Assembly (NCBI GenBank): GCA_001790855.1
Contig: MGDH01000042.1
Location: 62,001 to 126,000 of the forward strand
Reading direction: 5' to 3'
DNA: 64,000 bases
Source of the DNA: Candidatus Schekmanbacteria bacterium RIFCSPLOWO2_02_FULL_38_14
GTDB taxonomy: Bacteria > Schekmanbacteria > GWA2-38-11
Part shown: piece after piece, positions 17,468 through 25,605 of the stretch
Layout of the letters: every line of letters starts with the position of its first letter
Position numbering within the stretch: position 1 is the stretch's first letter
The notes under the pieces: model-generated
Database searches by the model: none
What the model saw: the letters and a program-made list of their open reading frames with translations, nothing else
What the model was told of the DNA's origin: nothing
Translations under genes and position numbers: made by a program

Positions 17468-17887
17468 CTACCCTTTTTTATTCATAGCAATATCATAGGC
17501 ATCCATTATTATAAGTATATTTAAAAGCCCTGCTATAATAATAAAGGTTCCGCCTATCTCCATCATTCCCGGTATTCCGCGGACATGAGCTGAGCTTTTA
17601 AAACCTGCGAGAATAAGATATATTATGCCATTAAAAAGCTGCACAAAAACTGAAAGCAAAACAAAAACTTTTGCAAATGATTGGTCGCTCATTTCTCCCT
17701 GGGGAGTAAAAAACCCTCCGAAAAACTGAAGCCCGAGCAGAGAGAGGAGTGTAATAGCTGAAAATATTGCCAAAGACCTCCATCTTTTGCCAAGATAAAA
17801 ATGGCCTCCTCCGGGAATTAAAAACGCAAGAGTAAAAGTCATCAACAATGATTTTCGCTCAGATATCTTTTCTGCGTAATCTTCCAA
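17468..17887 (-). CDS. Small multi-pass membrane protein (DUF6677-like)
   Basis: 139 residues with four predicted membrane helices. Near the N-terminus it has the motif FLIPGGGHFYLGKRWRSL, which is typical of small TM2-like and DUF6677 membrane proteins. It heads the minus-strand run that leads to the ABC1 kinase. Function is unknown. The GGGHFYLG hairpin between the first two helices is the most recognisable feature. Confidence 0.65.
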   Translation of the reverse strand: MEDYAEKISERKSLLMTFTLAFLIPGGGHFYLGKRWRSLAIFSAITLLSLLGLQFFGGFFTPQGEMSDQSFAKVFVLLSVFVQLFNGIIYLILAGFKSSAHVRGIPGMMEIGGTFIIIAGLLNILIIMDAYDIAMNKKG

Positions 17888-18047
17888 GCAAATTCTCCTG
17901 TTTGTTTAGATTTTCTAACATTAAGGGTAGCTTTTTGCAAGGTTTTTTTTGTAATTAAATTTATTAAACATTAACTTTTATTCTTTGTTATTTGACATTG
18001 CTTCTTATAACCGTTATCTTTAGCAAAACTTTTTAAATGTAATATTT

Positions 18048-20165
18048 ATGAAAATCACAAAAGAAGATGTATTAAAATACTTAAAAAAATCCGGCGACAA
18101 ACCTCTTACTTCAGAAGAACTTATATCAGGGTTCAAAGTTTCCAGCAAAGACAGAGAGTTTTTTGAGCTTCTCTTGGAAGAGCTCATTTTTTCAGGTGAG
18201 ACAGTCAGAATCAAAGATGGCAGATTAGGAATTCCTGAAAAAATGAATCTGGTTGTTGGAAAGCTAAAAATGAACAGGAAAGGCTCAGCATTTGTTATAC
18301 CTGTGAAAGAAGGAAAAGATGACCTGTTTATCAATATGAATAAACTTGGAAACGCAATGCACAATGACCTTGTTGTTGCAAGAATTGAAACAACATCTCC
18401 CGGGAAAAAGCCGGAAGGTGTTGTTGTGCAGGTTCTGAAACATTTTTATAAAAAAATTGTTGGAGTTTTTGAAGAAGAAGGAGACCACGGATGGGCAATA
18501 CCTGAACAGAAGGGATTTTCCCACGACATATATATTCCGGGCAATGAAAAACACAAAGCCTTGAACGGACAGGTTGTTGTTGCTGAAATTACAAAATATC
18601 CATCTCTAAACCGCAACCCTGAAGGGAAAATAATAAAAGTTCTTGGGTCCCATCACGACAGATTCATTGAGACAAAGATAGCAATTGAAGAATATGACAT
18701 TCCGCAGGAATTTTCAGATTCTGCGATTAATGAGGCAGAAACCTGCTCGCACCCTGACATAAAATATATTGTAAGCAGAAAAAACCTTCAGGACCTTCCA
18801 ACTGTTACAATAGACGGAGAAAACGCCAGGGATTTTGATGACGCAATATCAATAGAAAAAACTGAAAATGGAAATTATAAGTTATGGGTTCATATTGCAG
18901 ATGTTGCTTACTATGTAAAAGAAGAAAGTTATCTTGACAAAGAGGCTTTTTTCAGGGGAACAAGTATTTACTTCCCTGACTACTGCGTACCAATGCTCCC
19001 TGAAAGGCTTTCTAATGATATATGCAGTCTCAGACCAAATGAATCAAGGCTTACGGTTACAGCTTTTATGGAGTTTAATCCAGGCGGGGAACGTATTAGT
19101 TACGAATTATTTGAAAGTGTTATTAAAAGCAACGAAAGAATGACCTATGAAAACCTGAAAAGGATTATCATAGACTCAGATGAGAAATTAATTGAAAGAT
19201 ACTCTTATCTCCTGGACAAATTTATAATCATGAAAGAGCTATGTCTGCTTTTAAAGGAGAAAAGATGGAAAAGGGGGAGCCTTGACTTTGACCTTCCAGA
19301 ACCTCAATTCATAATAGACGCTACAGGACAGATAACCAGCATTATTAAATCAGAAAGAAACCTGGCACATCAAATAATAGAAGAATTCATGATTGCAGCA
19401 AACGAAACTGTTGCATCACACCTTTTTTTAAAAAACATACCTTCTCTTTACAGGGTACACGGGAAACCTGATGCTGAAAAAATAACAAATTTTAATGAAT
19501 TCATTAAAGACTTGAAGCTTGATGTCAAACCTATAGGAAAAATTGTTCCGAAAGCGCTTCAGAATTTATTAAACAGTGTCAAGGGAACCTCTGTTGAGCA
19601 TATGATATCATCACTCCTTCTCCGCTCACTAAAACACGCTTTCTATTCAAAAGATAACATTGGCCATTTTGGCCTTGCCTCAAAGATATACACCCACTTC
19701 ACCTCTCCTATTCGCCGCTACCCTGACCTAATTGTCCACAGAATTCTGAAAAAACTCCTGAGCAAAAGTAATTTGCCAAGTGGTGTAATAACCGGACTTG
19801 AAGAAAAACTTCCAGCCATAGCCTCCCATTCTTCAACAAGAGAAAAGGTTGCGGAAGATGCAGAAAGGAAAGTGCTTGAGATAAAAAAATTAGAATTCCT
19901 GTATGAGAAAAAAGGAGAGGTTTTTTCAGGAGTAATTTCAGGAGTAACCTCTTTTGGAATCTTTATAGAAATCAGCGAACTCTTTATCGAAGGGATGGTA
20001 AGGCTTTCAAGCCTTAAGGATGACTATTATAAATTTATTGAAGAGAAACACTGTTTCAAGGGAGGACGGAAAAAAAATATATACAGGCTTGGCGACAAGG
20101 TAAAGGTAAAGGTAACTGAAGTTGATTTAAAACGCAGGGAAGTAAACTTGGTATTTGTAAAATAG
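18048..20165 (+). CDS. rnr: Ribonuclease R
   Basis: A 705-residue 3'-to-5' exoribonuclease of the RNB family that degrades structured RNA in the cytoplasm. In order: an N-terminal winged-helix segment, cold-shock domains at about 70-220, the RNB catalytic domain at about 245-575 with the metal-binding run ENARDFDDAISIE and the typical HFTSPIRRYPDLIVHR, and a C-terminal S1 domain at about 620-705 (GVISGVTSFGIFIEI). The length is normal. It lacks a strong ribosome site. It is divergent from the membrane-protein run before it. Confidence 0.95.
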   Translation: MKITKEDVLKYLKKSGDKPLTSEELISGFKVSSKDREFFELLLEELIFSGETVRIKDGRLGIPEKMNLVVGKLKMNRKGSAFVIPVKEGKDDLFINMNKLGNAMHNDLVVARIETTSPGKKPEGVVVQVLKHFYKKIVGVFEEEGDHGWAIPEQKGFSHDIYIPGNEKHKALNGQVVVAEITKYPSLNRNPEGKIIKVLGSHHDRFIETKIAIEEYDIPQEFSDSAINEAETCSHPDIKYIVSRKNLQDLPTVTIDGENARDFDDAISIEKTENGNYKLWVHIADVAYYVKEESYLDKEAFFRGTSIYFPDYCVPMLPERLSNDICSLRPNESRLTVTAFMEFNPGGERISYELFESVIKSNERMTYENLKRIIIDSDEKLIERYSYLLDKFIIMKELCLLLKEKRWKRGSLDFDLPEPQFIIDATGQITSIIKSERNLAHQIIEEFMIAANETVASHLFLKNIPSLYRVHGKPDAEKITNFNEFIKDLKLDVKPIGKIVPKALQNLLNSVKGTSVEHMISSLLLRSLKHAFYSKDNIGHFGLASKIYTHFTSPIRRYPDLIVHRILKKLLSKSNLPSGVITGLEEKLPAIASHSSTREKVAEDAERKVLEIKKLEFLYEKKGEVFSGVISGVTSFGIFIEISELFIEGMVRLSSLKDDYYKFIEEKHCFKGGRKKNIYRLGDKVKVKVTEVDLKRREVNLVFVK

Positions 20166-20769
20166 CATTCCATGATATTATTTTAACAATACCAATAATT
20201 TTTCTTATATTGTTCACTATTCACTTTACCGGCAACACGTTAAACTTCTTGGTGTTGCTCGTGCCATACATGGTCTTGACTTTGACTGAAACAAATTTTC
20301 CTTTCTTGCCTAACTTCATACCGGGAACATTAACAATGATGCTCTTATCTCCCCAGCTAACAACATCAGCCAGAGCTTTGTTAAAGCGAACCTGACTCTT
20401 CTCATCCTCCTCACCAAAATTCTTTCCGGCAATTACAAGTTCTGAACCAATCATTCCTGATTTGGCTGAAAGACCAGTAATTCTTGGGTTTGGTTTTATA
20501 AACTTGAATGATTCTGAATTGCTCTCATTTTCAGAAACTGTAGTGACTTTAACCTTATTTATCCCGACCTTACAGCCCCATGGCACTGACCCTATAATTT
20601 CATCATCTGCCCAGCTTATTATAAACCCGTCCATAGCCTCATAACCAGATTTTTTAAACGTAATCAGTCCTTCTTCATCACAGAAACCAGTCCCTGTTAT
20701 TGTTACTTCCTTCCAATAAGTTCCCTTTGTTGGATTAATTTCTGAAATCTCCGGATTCTCACCACACAC

Positions 20770-20999
20770 TGTCGTACTTGTAGTAGAAGAAGTAGTTGTT
20801 GTTGTAGATGTAGTACTACTCGAAGAAGTTGTTGATGTAGTGGTAGTTGTTGTAGTTGATGTCGTTGTAGTACTTAAGGTTGTTGTAGTCGTTGATGTCC
20901 CTCCACCTCCAGATGTGGTCGTAGTAGTAGATGATGTGGTTGTGGTCGTCGTAGTTGTTGTCGTGGTTGTGGTGGTGATCGTAGTAGTAGTCGTTGTAG
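20770..20999 (-). repeat. Threonine-rich low-complexity linker in the subtilase gene
   Basis: Imperfect ACx-codon repeat encoding about 75 residues of almost pure Thr with some Ser and one GGGG. It separates the S8 domain from two IPT/TIG domains. It is a flexible, possibly glycosylated stalk. Simple sequence of this kind is prone to length change. Confidence 0.85.
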
Positions 21000-21721
21000 G
21001 TAGAGATGGTAAATTCAATCTCCCGTAACCATATATATTATCTTTACCTGCTGTGCCCATATCTATTGCAGCATTAGTTAAAGCATTCCATAGCTGTGAG
21101 ACAGAATAGCTTGGATTTTTTGATAAAACTAAAGCTGCTGCGCCTGCAACATGAGGAGATGCAGCACTTGTGCCAGAAAACCCACCAGCCCAATAAGTAT
21201 AATTTGAAACCCCGTCTGGTCCAGAAATCTCTGGTTTAATATAGCCATCATTTGCAGGACCCTGAGAGCTAAAGGGTTCCTGGTCACCTGTTGTCCAATT
21301 ACCTTGGTCAATTGCGCCAACAGCAAACGCATATATTGCATCTGCCGGGTTTGTTAGGCTACTTGAGGCAACCGCTGGGTTTAATTGGTGGTTTGAACTG
21401 TATAATTCTAATTGATGATTTGATGTGGCATATACCTTTTTAATTCTAAGATAATATGTTCCGGTACTTGTTACTAAATAAGAAATAAATTCAGTTGGTT
21501 TTTGTGTTCCTATTTGCCAATTTTGGCTTGAAGCAACTTGATTCATAGAACTATCATAAAGAAAAAGGTCATGATCTTGATTTGTTGTAGGCCATGCATC
21601 CCAAGTTAAATATGCTTTAATTGTATCTCCATAGCTTGCCTCTAAACTTATAACCTCAACGCTTCCTGATACATTATGCCATCCATCATAATCAGTATCC
21701 GTAAATGTAGCTTCATAATGG

Positions 21722-22312
21722 TAACTGCAACGATACCTTTAGCATCTATACCTGTTCTGTCTAAAAGATTTTTAAGACCCAAATAAGTATTTATATCGCT
21801 GTCAGATAATTCAGATTTACCAGAAGGATGGTTATGTTTCAAATAAACGTTAGCAGCTCCTTTTTCTCTTGTTGCAATACCTGCAATTTCTTTCAAATCA
21901 ATTTGAGAAGAAGCTCTGTCGCCTTTAGAAAGAAAATGAGTTGATAGAATTTTCCCTTCCTTGTCGGTTATAGTCGCAAGTAATTGTTCCTGTGGATATT
22001 TTATTAGATAATCGTAACCATGTCTTGCAGCATCTTCAAGAGTATGTATTTCTTTTACAGGGGATTTTATTCGCCCTGATATTGCGGATATGACTTCGGG
22101 GAACCTTTTTTCCAATACTTTCCAAGAGATTTTATTGTCAACCCCTCCTTCTGTTTTGGATATTTCTTCGGAGATTTTTGAGGTTTCTTTTCCATGACTA
22201 TAATTATATGGCTTCTGTTCTATTTTGTCAAGAGTTGCCTTACTCTCAAAGAAATCCATTACATCCTGAGCGTTCCTTGCCTCTTGCTCTGCGGTAAGGT
22301 CGAAAACCACTA
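21722..22312 (-). other. RadC/JAB-type domain segment inside the subtilase gene
   Basis: A ~590-base open segment in a different frame from both subtilase parts. It carries a JAMM-type motif (LKHNHPSGKSELSDSD) within a RadC-like domain that includes EQLLATITDKEGKILSTHFL. The amino-terminal part (AEQEARNAQDVMDFFESK) looks like an internal piece of a larger polyvalent phage or plasmid protein. It begins without a good start codon (a GTG with no ribosome site) and ends by running into subtilase DNA read in the wrong frame. It is a transplanted fragment and not a free-standing gene. A sequence assembly join cannot be excluded. Confidence 0.8.
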
Positions 22313-22881
22313 TCTATAATTGCAACCTTTACACCTGAACCAGTATAACCTGCAGAATGATAGACTGAAGCACCTGATAAGTTAACACCTTCACTTTGGA
22401 ATCCTTCCGGTGTAGGTTTATCTGGCAGGGTAATAAATGAGATTCCCTTAACATTATCAGCTATCTTTTTTATTCTATTAACGGGAATATCTACCTGTAA
22501 TACCTTATCACCACTTTTAATAATTTCAGCGCCATATTTTATAAGTGATTTTTTATCAATGGCATCTACAGTTTTTCCAGCTTCTGAGATTAAAAACACA
22601 GTTATTTTATCTTTTTCTTTAACCTTAAGTGCTCTTTTTTTCGCAAACTTCTTGGCATTAGCTCTATCTTTTATGTATTCTTCTTGAAGCTCGAACAAAA
22701 CACTCTCTATTTTAGGATGTCCTTTCTTCTTTCCTGCAAGCAACTTTGCTTTTTGAGCAATAGCAGAGGCTGGAGAAATTAAGAAAAAAAAAGATAAAAA
22801 GAGCAGGAGGAAAATTATAAGGGAATTTTTTCTCCAGTTTTTATGATAGCTGAGTTTAGGAAATAAATTAGGTTGGGAGTT

Positions 22882-22917
22882 TGAATGAATGAATGAATGA
22901 ATGAATGAATGAATGAA
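22882..22917 (-). repeat. Tetranucleotide tandem repeat, nine units, in the 5' end of the subtilase gene
   Basis: Nine perfect TGAA units on the plus strand (TTCA in the coding direction) start 15 bases into the reading frame from ATG 22934. With nine units that ATG reads to an early stop. With ten (or seven) units it would join the signal-peptide frame. This is the hallmark of a slipped-strand contingency locus. Confidence 0.9.
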
Positions 22918-22995
22918 GGCAAAAAGTGTGCCATTTTCTGTCCTGAATAAAGATTTATTAAGATTTCTTAATTTTCTTTATTTAGAATTAAAATT

Positions 22996-23017
22996 AACAG
23001 CTATAAGCTGATTAATT
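22996..23017. repeat. 22-bp direct repeat, left copy
   Basis: Starts AACAGCTATAAGCTG and is identical over 22 bases to 24328-24349. The two copies bracket the BrnTA-like and DUF2283 genes. Confidence 0.8.
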
Positions 23018-23065
23018 ACAAAAAATCCTTTTTAAGTTCCCATGATTACAGAGATTTAGGGAAGA

Positions 23066-23305
23066 TTATCCTACTTTTTCCATCAACCATTCCTGTATTA
23101 ACAGGTCTTCATTTTTATGAAGTTTCTTTGCCTTGCTGCGAATCTTTTTAAATAGATCCATATCCAATCCGACATATTTCTTTTTTTGCAAGTTGAACTT
23201 AATATCTGTTACTTCTTTCACGTTATTGAGCTCGAATATGTCATGCTCATCAAAAAAATCGCTTGCCTCTAATATGGTCATTCCTTTTTGCTTATTTTTT
23301 TTCAT
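23066..23305 (-). CDS. BrnA/CopG-like antitoxin
   Basis: A 79-residue protein that overlaps the 3' end of the BrnT-like gene by 14 bases, the usual arrangement of a brnT-brnA pair. Its C-terminal half (YVGLDMDLFKKIRSKAKKLH) resembles the ribbon-helix-helix region of CopG-type antitoxins, which bind the promoter as dimers and neutralise the RNase partner. The N-terminal half is acidic and probably toxin-binding. The assignment rests on arrangement plus a weak fold match. Confidence 0.65.
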   Translation of the reverse strand: MKKNKQKGMTILEASDFFDEHDIFELNNVKEVTDIKFNLQKKKYVGLDMDLFKKIRSKAKKLHKNEDLLIQEWLMEKVG

Positions 23306-23582
23306 ATCTCCTCCGTTCCCGCCTGTTCATATCTCTGGCTGTTATAATCAAAGCTCTATTACCAAGTTTTTTTATAAAAAATACTGAAAGGTAACGTCCT
23401 GTACTTGTCCTGCCAAGTGCGTTATATAAATCTTCACCTTCAACATTACCACTTTCTTTCCTAAATATTCTGCATTTACCAGATAATACTTCTTCAACTT
23501 CATGAGGGAGAACAACATGCTTCCATGCAAGTTTTTCTACAATATCATCTAACCAAATTATGCCATCAATTATAAATGACAG
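23292..23582 (-). CDS. BrnT-like ribonuclease toxin, non-canonical start
   Basis: A ~96-residue open frame without ATG, GTG or TTG at its 5' end. It shows the BrnT-type pattern: IIWLDDIVEKLAWKHVV at the N-terminus, EVEEVL, then LGRTSTGRYLSVFFI and LIITARDMNRRERRRYEKK, matching the family's GR-x-x-x-GR and ARxMxxxERRxYE features. A strong GAGGAGG lies five bases before CTG at 23582, which I take as the start; ATT a few codons later is an alternative. BrnT toxins cleave mRNA. The gene is first in the pair, overlapping its antitoxin. The loss of a normal start may be a mutation that silences it. Confidence 0.6.
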   Translation of the reverse strand: MSFIIDGIIWLDDIVEKLAWKHVVLPHEVEEVLSGKCRIFRKESGNVEGEDLYNALGRTSTGRYLSVFFIKKLGNRALIITARDMNRRERRRYEKK

Positions 23583-23633
23583 ATAAACCTCCTCTTTTTT
23601 TTTAAAGCTTGGATACCCCTTTTTGCAAAAACC

Positions 23634-23855
23634 TTAAGTTAAAGTCTGCTGAACAGGAGTAACTTCTACAATAATCTTTTTTGTGTCACCAATAACAACA
23701 CTTGCATTCAATAATTCCAACCCTGCGATTTTACCATCTGGTCCATAATTTGCTATCATGTCTTCATTTAATTCTCTATTTTCAGCAGTTCCTGGTTCGA
23801 GTTCTCTAAACTCAATATAGAGGGCATCAACCTCTGCATCATAATAAATTTTCAT
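23634..23855 (-). CDS. DUF2283 family small protein
   Basis: A 73-residue protein with the DUF2283 pattern (IYYDAEVDALYIEFRE at the start, then DGKIAGLELLNAS). Family members often sit beside DUF4258 or other toxin-like genes in mobile regions. No DUF4258 partner is visible immediately upstream. It lies 52 bases before the BrnT-like gene. Function is not established; the association with toxin-antitoxin loci is inference. Confidence 0.85.
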   Translation of the reverse strand: MKIYYDAEVDALYIEFRELEPGTAENRELNEDMIANYGPDGKIAGLELLNASVVIGDTKKIIVEVTPVQQTLT

Positions 23856-24013
23856 TATTGTTTTACCTTATAAGAGCTCTTCACCCTCTTTATCTTCAAA
23901 GAGAATCTTCTTGTAAAATCTTTATAATAGCCTAAGAGGTTAAACTTTTAATAAAAATATTGCTTTGCTTATTAATTGTCAACGCATATCTTAAGAAAAT
24001 TTTAAGTGGGTTG

Positions 24014-24289
24014 CTATCTATTTTTTGCCTTTTCTGCTATGGCTTTTAACTGTTTCTGAAGGTCAGTTTCTTTTGCCTCTAACCAGAGCTTGCCATCTTT
24101 AATATCAAAAACAAATTCACCGGGGTTGAGGGTTTTCTTTTCAGAAAATCCCCCTAAATCCCCCTTTGCCAAAGGGGGAGTAAGAGGGATTATATCTTTT
24201 TCAGAAAGAGGAGTTTGCTGAGAGTTTTCAGCAGAGATTGCTTCGCTATCGCTCGCAATGACGAGCGAGGGACCTGCTCGCAATGACAA
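24014..24289 (-). CDS. Hypothetical ORF built partly from dispersed repeats
   Basis: A 91-codon frame. Its first ~50 codons are made from two dispersed intergenic repeat families (SLVIASDSEAIS and PLTPPLAKGDLGGF are their typical translations). Only the last ~38 residues (GEFVFDIKDGKLWLEAKE and on) look like ordinary protein. The tail may be the end of a small antitoxin-like gene whose front was overwritten by repeats. Expression is doubtful. Confidence 0.3.
   Translation of the reverse strand: MSLRAGPSLVIASDSEAISAENSQQTPLSEKDIIPLTPPLAKGDLGGFSEKKTLNPGEFVFDIKDGKLWLEAKETDLQKQLKAIAEKAKNR
24149..24190. repeat. Dispersed GC-rich hairpin repeat (CCCCCTTTGCC type)
   Basis: CCCCCTTTGCCAAAGGGGG forms a hairpin within a C-run/G-run repeat. 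A second copy of this family is at 41821-41865. Confidence 0.7.
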
Positions 24290-24291
24290 CT
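24234..24291. repeat. Dispersed ATTGCGAGC-family repeat
   Basis: Contains GATTGCTTCGCTATCGCTCG and CTCGCAATGAC, the same family as in 25606-25800. Confidence 0.7.
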
Positions 24292-24327
24292 AAAAGAGTC
24301 TTTCAGCAACCTGTTAGAACTAATAAT

Positions 24328-24349
24328 AACAGCTATAAGCTGATTAATT
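24328..24349. repeat. 22-bp direct repeat, right copy
   Basis: Identical to 22996-23017 and in the same orientation, 1332 bases apart. Confidence 0.8.
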
Positions 24350-24489
24350 CCTAAATTGCTTTGCTAATCAAACTCAGATATGAAATTTTATTCAAGTATA
24401 GAAAGGACACAAAAAATGTCAAGACAAAAAAGATGTGTTGTGATAGCCAGATGTAGACGTCAGAAGGGAAAATAAGAATCTTTAAAAAT

Positions 24490-24708
24490 TTACTTTTCTA
24501 ACCATTCTTTGCGGCTAATTCCAGCCTGCTTCAGGATTCGAGACAGCAGATCAATGCTTATTTCTGCACGATGAGGATTAGGAATAGTAAGAACTATATT
24601 GCCTTTTATCATGTAGGGATGTTTTCCGCCTTGCAAAGGCCCTTCAAACCCAAATGAACGAAGCCGTTTTACTAAGGTGAACCAAGATATAGGAGTAAGT
24701 TTACCCAC
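24490..24708 (-). CDS. hicA: HicA-family mRNA interferase toxin
   Basis: A 72-residue HicA/YcfA-type double-stranded-RNA-binding-fold toxin. The family features are clear: LVKRLRSFGFEGPLQGGKHP followed by VLTIPNPHRAEISIDLLSRI, including the GGKH-type catalytic histidine around residue 29. HicA cleaves mRNA without need for ribosomes. The gene overlaps the HicB-like antitoxin by 8 bases. Here the antitoxin comes first, the reverse of the commonest hicAB order but also known. Confidence 0.9.
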   Translation of the reverse strand: MGKLTPISWFTLVKRLRSFGFEGPLQGGKHPYMIKGNIVLTIPNPHRAEISIDLLSRILKQAGISRKEWLEK

Positions 24709-24955
24709 GGAACTGGAGAGCTTTAAGAGGCTCTATTCGATAACGGCCTAATTGAGGAATAGAAAGACCTTTTTTAAGACGAATTACAATCCAACCATCA
24801 AGCACTTCTGCAAGGCGCTGTCTGCATTCCTCAAGGGTCTTACCTGTTGCCCAAACTCCCTTAAGACCTGGTATCTCTCCATAGAAAGGTTCTTCATCAT
24901 CTATTTTTTCGTACATAGCTCTTCGAAGTGCTTCTTTTACATATTCTATAATCAT
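24701..24955 (-). CDS. hicB: HicB-family antitoxin
   Basis: An 84-residue HicB-type protein: a partial RNase-H-like fold with IDDEEPFYGEIPGLKGVWAT and TLEECRQRLAEVLDGWIVIR. The family's C-terminal DNA-binding domain is reduced to a short LPQLGRY-like tail (SIPQLGRYRIEPLKAL), so it may neutralise HicA without strong DNA binding. It is upstream of and overlaps hicA. Confidence 0.9.
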   Translation of the reverse strand: MIIEYVKEALRRAMYEKIDDEEPFYGEIPGLKGVWATGKTLEECRQRLAEVLDGWIVIRLKKGLSIPQLGRYRIEPLKALQFRG

Positions 24956-25138
24956 TGAAGATTTCCCTTTTTCAAGATTTATTAATTTATTTCAATTTTT
25001 TAATCTTTTTACTTTGATTGAATTTTAGCAAATAATTTTTCTTTATGTCAATGGAAACAATTTTTAAAATAGTTTTTTTACAATGCTCTGCTTCCTACAA
25101 TGATAGATAGGATATCCGTCCTATTAAATACTGTTAGC

Positions 25139-25489
25139 TTAAAGCTCTTCTGATGAACTTTCTCCCTCTTGAGCATCCTCATCCATTGCATGGTCAACTG
25201 CATCGTCAAAATCCTCGCCAGCATCCTCCCCCATCTCCTTCCCCATCCGCTTCATCCATCTGGCAATGTTTTTTGGGTCCTTTTCATCAAGTCCTGCAAG
25301 TTTGCTTGGGTCCGCAAGGGATTCAAGCCGTGATTCTTTTGATTTTGGGGTGGCAATCCTAGATAATAAACGATTGAGCTTTTTACTTTTACATTTTTTA
25401 CATTCAAGAGTTTTCAAGCTTTCCTGAGAAAAGATTAAAAAACTCATTCTTTTACCGCAGGTTTTACATTCATATTCATAAATAGGCAT
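25139..25489 (-). CDS. FmdB-type zinc-ribbon protein
   Basis: A 116-residue protein that starts with the FmdB regulatory domain: MPIYEYECKTCGKRM, with a second CxxC (ECKKCKSKKL) at about residue 30, forming one zinc ribbon. The rest is an acidic, low-complexity tail (EMGEDAGEDFDDAVDHAMDE). The family is widespread and small, and its role is poorly defined. The length is typical of FmdB proteins with an acidic extension. Confidence 0.85.
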   Translation of the reverse strand: MPIYEYECKTCGKRMSFLIFSQESLKTLECKKCKSKKLNRLLSRIATPKSKESRLESLADPSKLAGLDEKDPKNIARWMKRMGKEMGEDAGEDFDDAVDHAMDEDAQEGESSSEEL

Positions 25490-25516
25490 AGGTTTTAATT
25501 TTTTGCTTCCCTGAAT

Positions 25517-25536
25517 GCAGGGTTAGAAAACCCCGC
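25517..25536. repeat. Partial copy of the GCGGGG hairpin repeat
   Basis: GCAGGGTTAGAAAACCCCGC is one hairpin of the composite repeat found at 31193-31242 and 32803-32852. Confidence 0.7.
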
Positions 25537-25605
25537 TTATCAATATACTTGAAAAATACAAATCTCAAATAATTCTGAAGCTCCCTACAGAAAGTAGATT
25601 GTCCA

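Larger units (their letters stand above)
20221..22934 (-). pseudogene. Secreted subtilase gene, frame-disrupted and with its catalytic centre replaced
   Basis: One original subtilase gene can be traced here in pieces. Its best start is ATG at 22934, with AGGA six bases upstream, but nine TTCA units put it out of frame with the signal peptide (SLIIFLLLFLSFFFLISPAS). The signal peptide is open from about 22860. The N-terminal part continues to the S8 Asp motif (VKVAIIDSGF, near 22305). The subtilase frame then breaks and resumes at about 21720 (HYEATFTDTDYDGWHN). It carries on through the Ser motif (GTSAASPHVAG), a threonine-rich linker and two IPT/TIG domains to the stop at 20221. The catalytic His region and the oxyanion Asn region are missing, so the product cannot be an active protease as sequenced. 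Confidence 0.8.

Noticed and set aside
20840-21028. Plus-strand valine-rich ORF
   Set aside because: It is the antisense reading of the threonine-rich linker of the subtilase gene (ACx codons read as GTx).
21648-22310. Independent radC-like gene
   Set aside because: It has no proper start or stop of its own. It begins and ends in subtilase sequence, so it is reported as a transplanted segment.
22882-22917. CRISPR array or protein repeat
   Set aside because: The unit is four bases with no spacers, so it is a microsatellite.
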